Source of the DNA: Emcibacteraceae bacterium
GTDB taxonomy: Bacteria; Pseudomonadota; Alphaproteobacteria; Sphingomonadales; Emcibacteraceae
Assembly: GCA_021774795.1 (NCBI GenBank)
Contig: JAJFIR010000031.1
Coordinates: 186,001 to 250,000, forward strand
DNA length: 64,000 nt
Reading direction: 5' to 3'
Shown: positions 12,526-21,981 of the stretch, one piece after another
Numbering within the stretch: the first letter of the stretch is position 1
How the letters are laid out: each line of letters begins with the position of its first letter
Position numbers and translations under genes: made by a program
The notes under the pieces: generated by a model
Database searches by the model: none
What the model saw: the letters and a program-made list of their open reading frames with translations, nothing else
Told to the model about the DNA's origin: nothing

Positions 12526-12714
12526 TTAACAAATAAAATCGTAACCCTTTACTTTCTCCTCCGAAGAGTAAACTTTACGGTTCGCACGGTGAATATCTTT
12601 AACCACTTTTGTGGTTGAGGGTTTGACGGTCAAATATGAGGTTTTAGTGTCTCTTCGGTTGCCGCCTAATGACAATATGTCCCTCAACCATTTAATATCT
12701 AACACTAAGTACAT
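12526..12714 (-). mobile_element. IS3-family transposase OrfA remnant
   Basis: A 62-residue frame contains KPSTTKVVKDIHRANRKVYS followed by SEEKVK, closely resembling the N-terminal region of alphaproteobacterial IS3-type OrfA proteins (pattern VVKDIRRATR..YSAEEKIRIVL). It stops where the helix-turn-helix should continue, and no OrfB follows. The element probably inserted beside the autotransporter gene and then decayed. Identification rests on remembered family pattern, not a search. Confidence 0.6.
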
Positions 12715-12732
12715 AGAGATAAAATATCTTAG

Positions 12733-12757
12733 GTTCGATGAGGAATGAATGGTGGTG
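12733..12757 (+). repeat. Sequence shared with the array at the far end of the window
   Basis: This 25-base stretch matches 63436-63460 at 21 of 25 positions (shared ends GTTCGATGA and ATGGTGGTG). It lies 18 bases outside the start of the IS3 OrfA remnant, where an IS3 terminal region would be expected. At the other locus it forms the first hairpin of the tandem array. Confidence 0.5.
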
Positions 12758-12940
12758 TTTGTAGTCTACTACAACCAGTCTCCAATGGATTTCCCTGTTA
12801 AACAGGGATAATACAGGGGAAATTTATAAAAACACCCGTTTTATTAATTTTATCTCGAAGAAAAAACTAAAAATCAATCAGTTAACAGCTAAATTCCCTA
12901 TATTCGACAACGGGTAGTTTAATAACTACAAAGAGTGTTT
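12758..12940. other. Non-coding stretch with a perfect short palindrome
   Basis: No gene was seen here. A perfect hairpin (CCCTGT, 12793-12798, pairing with ACAGGG, 12802-12807) is followed by a partial second copy of the right arm (ACAGGGG). No T-run follows, so a terminator role is doubtful; it may belong to the decayed insertion element. Confidence 0.45.
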
Positions 12941-14092
12941 TTATGTAGTTTCACTGACGTTCGATTTTTGAAGTAATAATATTGTAATAGAACCAAGCCC
13001 AATTAATAAAACTGTTAAATTAACCAACCAACCGATAACCGGGATGAATTTGATAATAGAGAGAATAATCAATCCACCTCCAATAACAAGCAGCCTTGTG
13101 CTAATATTATTTGAATGTATACCAACAGAATCGGCAATGCGCCAAAATATGGCATAGGTACCAAGCAGGCCACCAAACACACAAAAAATTATAATAGCAA
13201 GTAGAGCAAATGGAATAAAGGGTAGACCGATTATAGTAGTCGCGCTGAGTGGCACCAATCCATATAAGGCCGCCATGCCAACCAAACCGAACAGAAATGA
13301 CTTACCTGGATGTCGAGAAGCCCTGCTTCGTAGATCTTCTACCATCTCCGGCTTAAAGGCGAGGAAAATTGCTGCTACCACAAGAAGAAAAACCAGAATA
13401 ATTAGAAAAACGGCGGCGATAGTAAAAACCACCGCCCAAACAGAAGATTTTTTCCCATTTAATGCTTCATTCAAATCATTAAGTATTCCCGGGGCTGTCA
13501 ACTTAGTAAATTGAACACGATCTGAAGATATCACGTTGGACGGAATATCAATCTCTTCGTCCGATGAATAATTGAGAGTTCCCGATATCTTTGCATCGTT
13601 ACCGAATGAAATATCAGCACCCGTCAACCGAACATTCCCCGTCACTGGCGCGTTCAGAATGATATCTCCCCCTGCGGCTATTAGGCTTCCAGATAAAGGA
13701 GCATCTATAGTGATTCTTCCTGCGGCAATGCGGGTATTGCCCATAACAGATGCATTCTTCTTGAGACGCACGTTAAATCCCGAGACTGTCAAGTCTTCCC
13801 CAATTGGAGCCTCTATCGAAATGGTCGCTCCAGCGGCATAAAGGTCCTTACCTACCGAATTTTCAACTTCGACATCGAACCCGGCAATATGGGCATCTGC
13901 TCCTACTTCCACATCAAGGGTAACTGCAAAACCTGAAACAAAAATATCTCTCGGAACGCGCTCGGAATGTGGCGAGCTTGAACCAGCTAAATAAACATCA
14001 CCGCCGGCAGTGAGATTGCCTTGCGCCACTGCCAGATTAGAAGCAGACAGGAAGGCAGAATAAATTCCCAACAAAAAAAGAATGCGTGTCAT
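12941..14092 (-). CDS. Exported bactofilin-like beta-helix protein with C-terminal membrane domain (DUF8173-like)
   Basis: About 383 residues. The ATG at 14092 follows AAGGAG at good spacing and starts a signal peptide (cleavage near AVAQGN). Residues 25-190 are short repeats such as GKDLYAAGATISIEAPIGED and GSLIAAGGDIILNAPVTGN, the regular pattern of polymer-forming bactofilin-like beta-helices. Four hydrophobic helices follow (from AVVFTIAAVFLIILVFLLV). It may be a membrane-anchored scaffold facing the periplasm. A perfect FNR-type site lies 76 bases upstream, placing it in the window's low-oxygen group. The family name is from memory. Confidence 0.75.
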   Translation of the reverse strand: MTRILFLLGIYSAFLSASNLAVAQGNLTAGGDVYLAGSSSPHSERVPRDIFVSGFAVTLDVEVGADAHIAGFDVEVENSVGKDLYAAGATISIEAPIGEDLTVSGFNVRLKKNASVMGNTRIAAGRITIDAPLSGSLIAAGGDIILNAPVTGNVRLTGADISFGNDAKISGTLNYSSDEEIDIPSNVISSDRVQFTKLTAPGILNDLNEALNGKKSSVWAVVFTIAAVFLIILVFLLVVAAIFLAFKPEMVEDLRSRASRHPGKSFLFGLVGMAALYGLVPLSATTIIGLPFIPFALLAIIIFCVFGGLLGTYAIFWRIADSVGIHSNNISTRLLVIGGGLIILSIIKFIPVIGWLVNLTVLLIGLGSITILLLQKSNVSETT

Positions 14093-14168
14093 CAAAAACT
14101 CCTTATAAATATTTCTAAATAAAATTATTTAATATATATGAAGGATAACAAATCCACGGCAACTGACA

Positions 14169-14182
14169 TTGATTAACATCAA
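14169..14182. promoter_or_regulatory. FNR/FixK-type box TTGATTAACATCAA
   Basis: Perfect TTGAT-N4-ATCAA, 76 bases before the bactofilin-like gene on the minus strand. First site of the island when read from the left. Confidence 0.8.
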
Positions 14183-14195
14183 CTTTAACATAGTT

Positions 14196-14513
14196 TTATT
14201 TATCTTGATAAGACATCAAATTTCCAGCTTCTGATAGAGGTGTAACGACATAATGGATATCACTTGTCACAAAATCGCTTTTTAAAGTTTTCAGGATTAT
14301 CTTTGATAACTCTATGTCCATATGCATCTGGAACATAATTCTGGCAGTTTTTCCGGTTACCTTCTCAGATATGGACATATTTTCTTCGCCCAATCCATAT
14401 CCATTAACCGCCATACTACTAAATCCTGTAAAACCATCCTGTTCTAATAGCCAATCGACAATAACGTCTTCAATCGCTGCCGGGATAATTATGGTCACTA
14501 GACATAATTTCAT
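14196..14513 (-). CDS. DUF3240 PII-like protein of the RND operon
   Basis: A 105-residue protein with alternating strands and helices, as in small PII-like ferredoxin folds (MKLCLVTIIIPAAIEDVIVD, GKTARIMFQMHMDIELSKII). The DUF3240 family is regularly found with CzcA-type efflux pumps and is thought to sense or modulate them. The ATG overlaps the pump stop codon (ATGA), so translation is coupled. It is the last gene of the flavodoxin-TolC-adaptor-pump operon. Confidence 0.8.
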   Translation of the reverse strand: MKLCLVTIIIPAAIEDVIVDWLLEQDGFTGFSSMAVNGYGLGEENMSISEKVTGKTARIMFQMHMDIELSKIILKTLKSDFVTSDIHYVVTPLSEAGNLMSYQDK

Positions 14514-17500
14514 GTGGTTCTCCCTTGACTTATTTTCTCATTATTTCTTTGGCCAAATCTGCGGTACAAAATAGGCAATAAAATTAATGTTAGTAAAGTT
14601 GAGGTCACTAATCCTCCAATAACAACGATCGCTAAAGGTCGCTGGATTTCCGATCCTGGACCCGATGCAAATAGGAGTGGAATTAAACCAAACGCTGCTA
14701 TGCTGGCGGTCATTAGCACCGGTCGCAATCTTCTTATCGCACCTTGAGTGATGACTTCTTCTATCGGTTTACCTAGTTCATAAATTTGGTTGAAATAACT
14801 AACCATAACCACGCCATTAAGTACCGCAATTCCTAATAAAGCAATAAACCCTACTGAGGCTGGCACGGAAAGATACTCGCCCGAAAGCCAAAGAGCTATG
14901 ATACCTCCCGTCATCGCAAAAGGTATATTGCTCAATACAAGCAACGCCTGACGCACGGACTTAAAGGTAATGAATAATAATAAAAATATGAGACCTAAGG
15001 CAACCGGGACTACAATACCCAACCTTTTTGCAGCGCGCTGCTGATTCTCAAACTGCCCTCCCCATTCAAGCGTGTAACCACTTGGTAAATTTAATTTTTG
15101 GGTCGCAAGCTCCTTAGCCTCCTCAACAAACCCAACCAAATCACGTCCTTCAACATTAGCAATTACGACCACCATACGTGAACCTTTTTCACGTTGGACG
15201 GACACAGGACCTTCGACACGTTCAATTTTAGCGACGAACGATAACGGAACTCTTTTCGCATCTGGTAAGGTAATTAAAATATTTTCAAAATCGGCTGGTG
15301 AATTTCGTATATTTTCATTTCCCTTTATAACCAAAGGAGTTCTGCGAGCACCTTCATAAACTAAGCCTATGTTGGTGCCTTCGATTTGCGCACGTAGAAG
15401 CTGGGTAATTTCATCGACTGAAAGTCCAAATCTTCCCGCTGCCATGTGATCCACCGATAGTCGCATATATTGCGCACCTTCATTTGCAGGTTTATAAACG
15501 TTATCCGCCCCGTTGATATCTCCCATAATATCAACTAACATTTCACCAATTTGATTAAGCTGATCCTGATCCTCTCCAAATATCTTAATGGCAATATCTC
15601 CACGCACACCTGTTAACATTTCTGAGACGCGCATTTCTATGGGCTGAGTAAAATTGAAAGATACCCCCGGAATTTCTGCCAAAACATCGTTTATATTATC
15701 CAACAGTGCCTGCTTGCTTTCCACCAACCACTCTTCTGTCGGTTTAAAAACCAGAAACCCATCAGTTTCATTTAACCCCATCGGGTCAAGGCCAATTTCA
15801 TCAGACCCAACCCTTGAAACCATCCCAGCGATCTCAGGAATATTATCCAGCAATATGTTTTGAATACGTGTATCAAGTTCCATTGATTTTTCTAAGGTGA
15901 TGGAAGGTAGCTTTTCCGACTGAATGATGACATCACCTTCGTCCATGGTTGGCATAAACGTTTTGCCGACTTGGGTATAAACAAAGACAGCAACAAGCAA
16001 CAAACCAACTGAGGATAGAATAACAGTGCGCGCATTATTCAATGACCAATCCAATAATGGTATATATTTGCGCTGAAGGAAACTGACAAACTTTGTGTCT
16101 TTATGTTTAATTTTTTCCGGTAGATAAGATGCCATGACCGGAATGGCGGTCAAAGATAATATTAGCGAGGATGTTAATGCAAAAACGATTGTCATTGCTA
16201 CCGGCGAGAATAACTTTCCTTCCAATCCTTGCAAAGAAAGTAACGGTAAGAAAACAATTATGATAATAAGCATACCTGACGTGACGGGGATTGATATTTC
16301 ACACACAGCCCTATAAATTAGGTGCAATCGAGGATGCCCGCCTTTGTTTTGATGAGATAGATGAGAGACAATATTTTCAACAACGACAACTGCTGCGTCC
16401 ACTAAAATTCCGATAGCAATCGCAAGGCCACCGAGACTCATCAAATTGGCCGACATACCAAATCTATTCATCATTATAAATGTTGCCAATGCGGACAATG
16501 GCAAGATAATTGCCACAGTCATCGCAACTCGAATATCACCTAAGAAAATTAACAAAAGAAACAAGACCAAAATAATTGCTTCTCCTAATGCTTTCGATAC
16601 CGAACTAATCGCCTTATCAATCAACAACCCACGATCATAAAAAACATTGATATAAATGTCGTCAGGTAGACTTGCTTTGATCTCAGACAATTTTTCGTTT
16701 ATCCCCTCTACAACCTCCTGTGCATTCGCACCGCGCAAGCTTAAAACCAATCCTTCTGCCGTCTCACCTTTGCCATTGGCCGTAACACCTCCATAACGGG
16801 TAATTGATCCCACTCGAACAGTGGCAATATCGCCTATCCTAACTGGTTCGTGGAGATCATCCCTGACAACAATCTTTGCTAAATCAGATAATTCTACTAT
16901 ACTGCCGCTCGTACGTACTAATAGAACTTCTTCTCCTTCGTTAAGTCGGCCGGCTCCATCATTTTTATTATTTTCTTCAATAGCGCTTATCAGTTCAGAA
17001 ACCGTAATACCTTGCGCAAAAAGAGCAGAATTATTTGGTGTAACTTCAAATGTTCTAACCAATCCTCCAAGCGCGTTTACGTCTGCCACCCCCGGCACAC
17101 CACGTAGAGCAGGCCTTATAACCCAATCAAGCATCGACCTTTTTTCCATTAAGGATAGGCTTTCCCCCTCAATCGTGAACATAAACATTTCACCAAGTGG
17201 TGTTGTCATTGGGGCAATACCACCTGAAATTCCAGCTGGCAGATCTTCCATAATACCGTTAAGCCTTTCAGATACTTGCTGTCGCGCCCAATAAATATCT
17301 GTACCTTCTTCAAAATCAATAGTGATGTCTGTTAATGCGTATTTGGAAATAGACCGCAACATGCTTTGCTTCGGCAACCCTAACATTTCGACCTCTATCA
17401 ATGCCGTAATTCGTTGCTCGATTTCTTCCGGTGTCATGCCGGGTGCTTTGAGAATGATCTTTACCTGTGTGGTCGATACATCTGGATAAGCATCAATTGG

Positions 17501-17602
17501 TGTATTGTCAAAAGACACCCATCCGCCTGCGATGATCAAAACAGACAATAGAATGATAATAAGTCTTTGTGTGAGTGAAAATTGAATGAGTTGCTTGAGC
17601 AT
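14510..17602 (-). CDS. CzcA/CusA-family heavy-metal RND efflux pump
   Basis: Inner-membrane proton-driven pump of 1030 residues, the normal length for HME-RND proteins. Visible features are a first helix near residues 12-28, the periplasmic segment NTPIDAYPDVSTTQVKI, the helix 4 motif GILVDAAVVVVENI with its acidic proton-relay residue, and the late repeats of twelve helices. It assembles with the adaptor and TolC genes upstream to move metal ions from the periplasm or cytoplasm out of the cell. Its start overlaps the adaptor stop (TAATG). The metal cannot be decided from the motifs seen. Confidence 0.92.
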   Translation of the reverse strand: MLKQLIQFSLTQRLIIILLSVLIIAGGWVSFDNTPIDAYPDVSTTQVKIILKAPGMTPEEIEQRITALIEVEMLGLPKQSMLRSISKYALTDITIDFEEGTDIYWARQQVSERLNGIMEDLPAGISGGIAPMTTPLGEMFMFTIEGESLSLMEKRSMLDWVIRPALRGVPGVADVNALGGLVRTFEVTPNNSALFAQGITVSELISAIEENNKNDGAGRLNEGEEVLLVRTSGSIVELSDLAKIVVRDDLHEPVRIGDIATVRVGSITRYGGVTANGKGETAEGLVLSLRGANAQEVVEGINEKLSEIKASLPDDIYINVFYDRGLLIDKAISSVSKALGEAIILVLFLLLIFLGDIRVAMTVAIILPLSALATFIMMNRFGMSANLMSLGGLAIAIGILVDAAVVVVENIVSHLSHQNKGGHPRLHLIYRAVCEISIPVTSGMLIIIIVFLPLLSLQGLEGKLFSPVAMTIVFALTSSLILSLTAIPVMASYLPEKIKHKDTKFVSFLQRKYIPLLDWSLNNARTVILSSVGLLLVAVFVYTQVGKTFMPTMDEGDVIIQSEKLPSITLEKSMELDTRIQNILLDNIPEIAGMVSRVGSDEIGLDPMGLNETDGFLVFKPTEEWLVESKQALLDNINDVLAEIPGVSFNFTQPIEMRVSEMLTGVRGDIAIKIFGEDQDQLNQIGEMLVDIMGDINGADNVYKPANEGAQYMRLSVDHMAAGRFGLSVDEITQLLRAQIEGTNIGLVYEGARRTPLVIKGNENIRNSPADFENILITLPDAKRVPLSFVAKIERVEGPVSVQREKGSRMVVVIANVEGRDLVGFVEEAKELATQKLNLPSGYTLEWGGQFENQQRAAKRLGIVVPVALGLIFLLLFITFKSVRQALLVLSNIPFAMTGGIIALWLSGEYLSVPASVGFIALLGIAVLNGVVMVSYFNQIYELGKPIEEVITQGAIRRLRPVLMTASIAAFGLIPLLFASGPGSEIQRPLAIVVIGGLVTSTLLTLILLPILYRRFGQRNNEKISQGRTT

Positions 17603-18717
17603 TACCTCTCGCTCCCCAATCCTTCAAGCATTCCTTTTAGAGTCGAGACCCCTGTAACAGCAATTTCGGTTCCTAGTTCAATATCAGCACCAATGACGAT
17701 TGACTGCCCTTCATCAGCAATTATTTTTGCAGCTTTGGATGAAAAGCCATCCACTTCTTTGACAAAAATAATAGCCCCCTCTGTTTCACGAATAACAGCT
17801 CCATTTGGAATTCGATAAAAATGACCTTGATCGGTTTTCTGTTCAATATTCACATTAACAAACTGGCCAGGAATATATTTATTTTGGACCGTTTCAACTA
17901 ATCCCCGTACGATGATCCCTTGATCTTCTACATGAACCATTTGGCCGATTGTGATGATAGAACTTTCAATATCCGAATCTTCGAAGTTGATCCTATTGCC
18001 TATTTCAAGCGTGTATCTAAGAGTGAATGGCACATGTATTTCTACCAACAATGGGTCAAGCTGCCCAAGATGATAAAGTGCCGTGGTTTCATCGACATGC
18101 TCTCCTGTCATGGCAATTTGTTTTAACACCGTGCCATCAAAAGGCGCCCTTATAGTCATAAATTTAGCCATAATCCTTGTTGTTTTTAGTTCATCAATCT
18201 GACGTTCACTTATACCTGCAAATAACAGTGTTTGATGGCTTCGAGAAAGAAAGGCTTCCGCAACTTGCAATTCTGACCTACCAACTGCAAAAACTTTTTC
18301 CGAAATAATTCCATCGTTCAAAAGTTCAGTATTTCGGGTATGGTTTCTGGCTATTAAGGCGTGGTTAGACAAAGAATTTAAGTAGTTTTGTTGGGCTTCA
18401 ATATAAGCTGAGCTTGAAATTTCAGCCAGTTTTTGCCCTTTTATGACGTCGTCGCCTTCCGCCAAATATAATACACTCACTAATCCAGGCAAAGCTGGTG
18501 TCAAAACTCTCATTTGTGCATTTGGAATAATAATTTTAGCCGGGTAATTTTTACTCCAAACAGAAGAAACTTTTTGAGGCTCAGCTACTTTAATTCCTAT
18601 GGTATCAATTTGTCTCTGATCAATCTTTAACAAAGTTTGTGCATGTACAGTTGATATTCCTGAAAGTGCTTGGCATATAATTATTCCCATAATTATATTT
18701 TCTATGTACCTCTTCAT
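17602..18717 (-). CDS. RND periplasmic adaptor subunit (CzcB/CusB-like)
   Basis: A 371-residue membrane-fusion protein linking the RND pump to the outer-membrane channel. It has a signal peptide (cleavage near TVHAQT), a lipoyl-like first half (GLVSVLYLAEGDDVIKGQKL), a coiled-coil hairpin (AYIEAQQNYLNSLSNHA) and the matching second lipoyl half (IRAPFDGTVLKQIAMTGEHV). Beta-barrel and membrane-proximal domains follow. ATGA overlap with the TolC gene and TAATG overlap with the pump gene show tight coupling. Confidence 0.9.
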   Translation of the reverse strand: MKRYIENIIMGIIICQALSGISTVHAQTLLKIDQRQIDTIGIKVAEPQKVSSVWSKNYPAKIIIPNAQMRVLTPALPGLVSVLYLAEGDDVIKGQKLAEISSSAYIEAQQNYLNSLSNHALIARNHTRNTELLNDGIISEKVFAVGRSELQVAEAFLSRSHQTLLFAGISERQIDELKTTRIMAKFMTIRAPFDGTVLKQIAMTGEHVDETTALYHLGQLDPLLVEIHVPFTLRYTLEIGNRINFEDSDIESSIITIGQMVHVEDQGIIVRGLVETVQNKYIPGQFVNVNIEQKTDQGHFYRIPNGAVIRETEGAIIFVKEVDGFSSKAAKIIADEGQSIVIGADIELGTEIAVTGVSTLKGMLEGLGSER

Positions 18718-19988
18718 GGTAACAAGACTCCTCGAATTTGATTGTTACGCGCGATAGCCCGTTTACATTCAATGATTTTTTTGTTGTTCTGACTGGACGA
18801 AATAAAGTATTGTTCCTGTGCTTTTAAAAGTTCCAACAAATCACTTTCGCCCATATCAAACGCTTTTTGACTAAGCCGTAAATTTTCTTTTGACAATTCA
18901 AAATGCGATTGCGCAAAGGGTAGTTGTACCTCGCAAATTTCCAACTCATGCTCCGCTTCGTGCAATGCTAACCTAACTTCTCTTTTAATAAGTTCTCGGT
19001 CTCGCTCCGCTTCTGCTAATGTCTTCGCAACGGCCGCTCTTTTGGAAGTCATGTGAACATCAGCACCCAAGGGAATAGACAATCCGAAACTAACAGAATC
19101 TATATTACGGTCCATAAATGAACCTCTTTCTCTCTTCAACCCAAGCGACAATTTAGGTGCTGAACTCCAACTATTATTACTTTCACTAAACTCCGCGCGC
19201 ATAAACCCTACTTTTGCATTTGCGAGTTCCACAATTGGAGATTTTTCAACATGTAATTCCTGTGGTTGGTTTTTATCACCATGTTCTAAAATTTCTTCAA
19301 TAAATTCAGGCATCTGATTAAGCCCGGTTATGCTCTCATACCGTTTGGCGACATGAATATATTCTGCTTCAACATTAATCAGGTCCATTTTGCGAGCCAT
19401 TATTTCTTTACTGCTTAAAATTGCGTCTTGCTTAGGAAGATTGCCAGCGGCAATACGCTTTAAAACATCATTTTCCAGTGCCCTTGCTATCACCAAATTT
19501 TGACGGCTTTCAGTAAGCACTGCATCAGCAAGCTTAAGTTTCCACAATAATTCTCGAACCTGACCAATTATTTGCAAGGTGATTAGCTTTTGATAAGCCG
19601 CCGTTTCCTGTTCAGACATGCGCGCCTTTTGCCTACTGGCGGATTTTTGACCGGGCATCCATAAGGGCATATCCAAGGATGTCTCCCATTCCCTTAACCC
19701 TTGATCTGAAATCAAGCCGTCATTTTGATGTTTAAATGATAATTCAGGTGTGCCTGAAAATAAGCTGGATGCACGGCTTGATAAAGCATCACTGAATTTT
19801 TCGTTGGATTGAGCCACAATCTTATCTGGTGAATGTGCCATTGCGGCTTGAACCACATCGCTCACAGTAAGCGCCGGGCTGATTTCAACTTCGACAACGC
19901 CTTCGTCCGTGTTATTGCTGATTTGAGTATTAGCCAACATAGGCCAAAGCGTTAGCAGCAAAATAAACTGAACCACTTTAAATAACAT
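18714..19988 (-). CDS. TolC-family outer-membrane efflux protein (CzcC-like)
   Basis: About 424 residues forming the outer-membrane exit duct. The ATG at 19988 has AGGAAAA upstream and starts a signal peptide; a TTG at 20027 in the same frame overlaps the flavodoxin stop but is less likely. Long helical segments (LLWKLKLADAVLTESRQNLV, REVRLALHEAEHELEICEVQ, GESDLLELLKAQEQY) match the two TolC repeats. Second gene of the efflux operon. Confidence 0.87.
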   Translation of the reverse strand: MLFKVVQFILLLTLWPMLANTQISNNTDEGVVEVEISPALTVSDVVQAAMAHSPDKIVAQSNEKFSDALSSRASSLFSGTPELSFKHQNDGLISDQGLREWETSLDMPLWMPGQKSASRQKARMSEQETAAYQKLITLQIIGQVRELLWKLKLADAVLTESRQNLVIARALENDVLKRIAAGNLPKQDAILSSKEIMARKMDLINVEAEYIHVAKRYESITGLNQMPEFIEEILEHGDKNQPQELHVEKSPIVELANAKVGFMRAEFSESNNSWSSAPKLSLGLKRERGSFMDRNIDSVSFGLSIPLGADVHMTSKRAAVAKTLAEAERDRELIKREVRLALHEAEHELEICEVQLPFAQSHFELSKENLRLSQKAFDMGESDLLELLKAQEQYFISSSQNNKKIIECKRAIARNNQIRGVLLP

Positions 19989-20023
19989 TCTAATTTTCCT
20001 AATTCTAATCACGTTAACGAATA

Positions 20024-20500
20024 TCAATTACCTATACTTGCGACGTAACTAGCCATCTTTGAAATATCCTGCTTACCTTTAAAGTCACTTTCGGTAATCT
20101 CGAGTTCTGCAATTGGAATTAAACCGGATATTTCCTGCATATCTCGCAAGGCACCTTTACTTCCACTTCCACCCAAAGTTACAAAAAAGGCAACTTGCGA
20201 TATTTTTCTCGAATACTCCGTGAGATAGCTGCGTATGGGATTTGCGACATGACCCGCCCATACGGGTGCGCCCACAATAACCAGATCAAATTGTGATGGA
20301 TCATTAATAACAGGGTTAATTGGAATTATTTCTTTACGGAGAGAACACCATGCTCTTTTCAAGTAATTCCAAATTCCTGTACCAAAAACCTCTGTCTCTA
20401 TTGACTCTACAACTGCACCTGTAGAATTTGCAATATACTCAGCAACCTTTTTTGTGTGGCCACTGTCCGAATAATAGATAATAAGAATCGTTTTCAGCAT
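20024..20500 (-). CDS. Flavodoxin-family protein leading the efflux operon
   Basis: A 158-residue FMN-binding electron carrier or quinone-type reductase. The phosphate loop is YYSDSGHTKKVA (residues 9-20) and the second loop is VGAPVWAGHVANPIRSYL. It lies first in a five-gene operon with an RND efflux system, an unusual partner for such pumps. A perfect FNR-type site 50 bases upstream suggests low-oxygen induction of the whole operon. It could keep a metal or a redox cofactor reduced before export, which is inference. Confidence 0.85.
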   Translation of the reverse strand: MLKTILIIYYSDSGHTKKVAEYIANSTGAVVESIETEVFGTGIWNYLKRAWCSLRKEIIPINPVINDPSQFDLVIVGAPVWAGHVANPIRSYLTEYSRKISQVAFFVTLGGSGSKGALRDMQEISGLIPIAELEITESDFKGKQDISKMASYVASIGN

Positions 20501-20550
20501 TTCCTTGTCCTTTCAACAATCCAAACTTATCAAAAACAAAGTTAAAACCA

Positions 20551-20564
20551 TTGATTAAGATCAA
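20551..20564. promoter_or_regulatory. FNR/FixK-type box TTGATTAAGATCAA
   Basis: Perfect site, 50 bases before the flavodoxin gene, the first of the RND efflux operon. Confidence 0.8.
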
Positions 20565-20595
20565 TTTATGTCGATTGATTTCGGCTTATTATTTT

Positions 20596-21405
20596 TCAGA
20601 GAGTTGCATTATGCAGCATGAAACTCTCATCAATAAAAAAGAGGCTCTGATCTGGAATTTCTCTCCAGTGATCGCGTGTGATGGGTTCTGAGGCAATATC
20701 GATAGCATTATAACTTACTGAAGGAGCATGATGGATATGTGGAAATCCGCAGATTTCACAATTATAAACGCCTTTATGTTGTGCATAATAAAGGCTGCGT
20801 CCAATTCTACTGCCATAAATCTTCTGGCCGTCGGACAAAATAATATTAAGACCCATTTTTCCATCTGGTTCATAGGCCTTCGACCATTCGCCAACTTTTC
20901 GAATGGTTTCTTGAAGATTTTCAAAAACTGTTCGTTGTGGAAATCGATGATTCAACGTAAGAAAAAGAAAGAAGATATGCTCGCTATCGGTTTCTCCAGT
21001 AATTTTGGACCTGAAGTTTTCGTCGACCTCCCCAATCATTTTGGCTCTAATTTTTTTAAAGCCGGGTACAGTTCCATTGTGAGCAAATACCCAATGTCCA
21101 GATGTGAACGGATGTGTATTTCTTATGGCAGGTTCCCCCATTGTCGCCCGACGCACGTGAGCGATAACCGTGGTCGAATATATTTTTGCAACCGCGTTCT
21201 CAAAGCACTCTCCTTGATAAGCAGCCCAGGCCTGGCGTTCAACTTTAGGAACGCCGTCTTCATAAGTCGCGATGCCCCAGCCATGCGTATGGCTCACACC
21301 ACTCTTATCCTCAGCACTTTGCATCATCAAAGCATTCTGGGAATATATCAAAGGACATTCAACTTTTGTCGGTTCATTTGCATGAAAAGCATAAAGGCGG
21401 CACAT
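20596..21405 (-). CDS. Class II glutamine amidotransferase (YafJ-like)
   Basis: The start is placed at 21405 because it follows AAGGAAT and puts Cys directly after the initiator Met (MCRLYAF), making Cys the N-terminal nucleophile as in Ntn glutamine amidotransferases. Other family features are HTHGWGIATY, IAHVRRATMGEP, NTHPFTSGHWVFAHNGTVPG and GETDSEHIF. About 269 residues. It lacks any synthetase domain, like the YafJ/GAT-II stand-alone proteins whose ammonia acceptor is unknown. It is divergent from the hemerythrin gene across a 52-base gap. Confidence 0.88.
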   Translation of the reverse strand: MCRLYAFHANEPTKVECPLIYSQNALMMQSAEDKSGVSHTHGWGIATYEDGVPKVERQAWAAYQGECFENAVAKIYSTTVIAHVRRATMGEPAIRNTHPFTSGHWVFAHNGTVPGFKKIRAKMIGEVDENFRSKITGETDSEHIFFLFLTLNHRFPQRTVFENLQETIRKVGEWSKAYEPDGKMGLNIILSDGQKIYGSRIGRSLYYAQHKGVYNCEICGFPHIHHAPSVSYNAIDIASEPITRDHWREIPDQSLFFIDESFMLHNATL

Positions 21406-21457
21406 TTTATATTCCTTACTTTTAGAACATACCTTATCAAATTTCAGGAATGTCAAT

Positions 21458-21952
21458 ATGATCGAAATCAAGAAAGAATTATTTAGTGCGTTTGGTGAAG
21501 ATCACGCCACTTTGGGTAACGGATTTCACATATTAGCCGCTCAATTGCGCGAAGGAAACATCGCCACAATAAAACTTGCGGCTCATAAGCTTGACCAGGA
21601 TGCAGGTGCTCATATTGCTTTTGAGGAATTCGATTTTTACCCGCAACTAAAATTATCAGACCCCACAATCGACATAGATAAAATGTATGCAAGTCATGAG
21701 GTAGGGCTTTCAGTAATAAAAAATATTTTTGAGCTTCGTGAAACATCTAACAACAGTTTAATCGCAGAAAAATTTAAACAAGAACAGCTTCTCAAGATCA
21801 ACCGTATGGATAATCATGTTGCCGAATGTGGAGAACTTTTTTCAATTATGGACAATCTGAATCCTGAGGATATCAAAAAGTTATATAGAGGATTGCTCGA
21901 ATGGCGCGGTAGAAAGCCAAAATGGACGAAACTGTCGGATTACAAAATATAA
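21458..21952 (+). CDS. Hemerythrin-like protein
   Basis: A 164-residue four-helix protein with the histidine/carboxylate pattern of HHE hemerythrin domains: His16 (EDHATLG), His52 with Glu56 (AHIAFEEFDFYP), His80 (ASHEVG) and His120 (DNHVAEC). Such di-iron proteins bind oxygen or respond to nitric oxide, which fits a locus devoted to oxygen limitation. No FNR-type site was seen in the short shared promoter. The next gene starts 29 bases after its stop. Confidence 0.82.
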   Translation: MIEIKKELFSAFGEDHATLGNGFHILAAQLREGNIATIKLAAHKLDQDAGAHIAFEEFDFYPQLKLSDPTIDIDKMYASHEVGLSVIKNIFELRETSNNSLIAEKFKQEQLLKINRMDNHVAECGELFSIMDNLNPEDIKKLYRGLLEWRGRKPKWTKLSDYKI

Positions 21953-21981
21953 AAACAAACATTTTTCAAGAATGGGCAATC

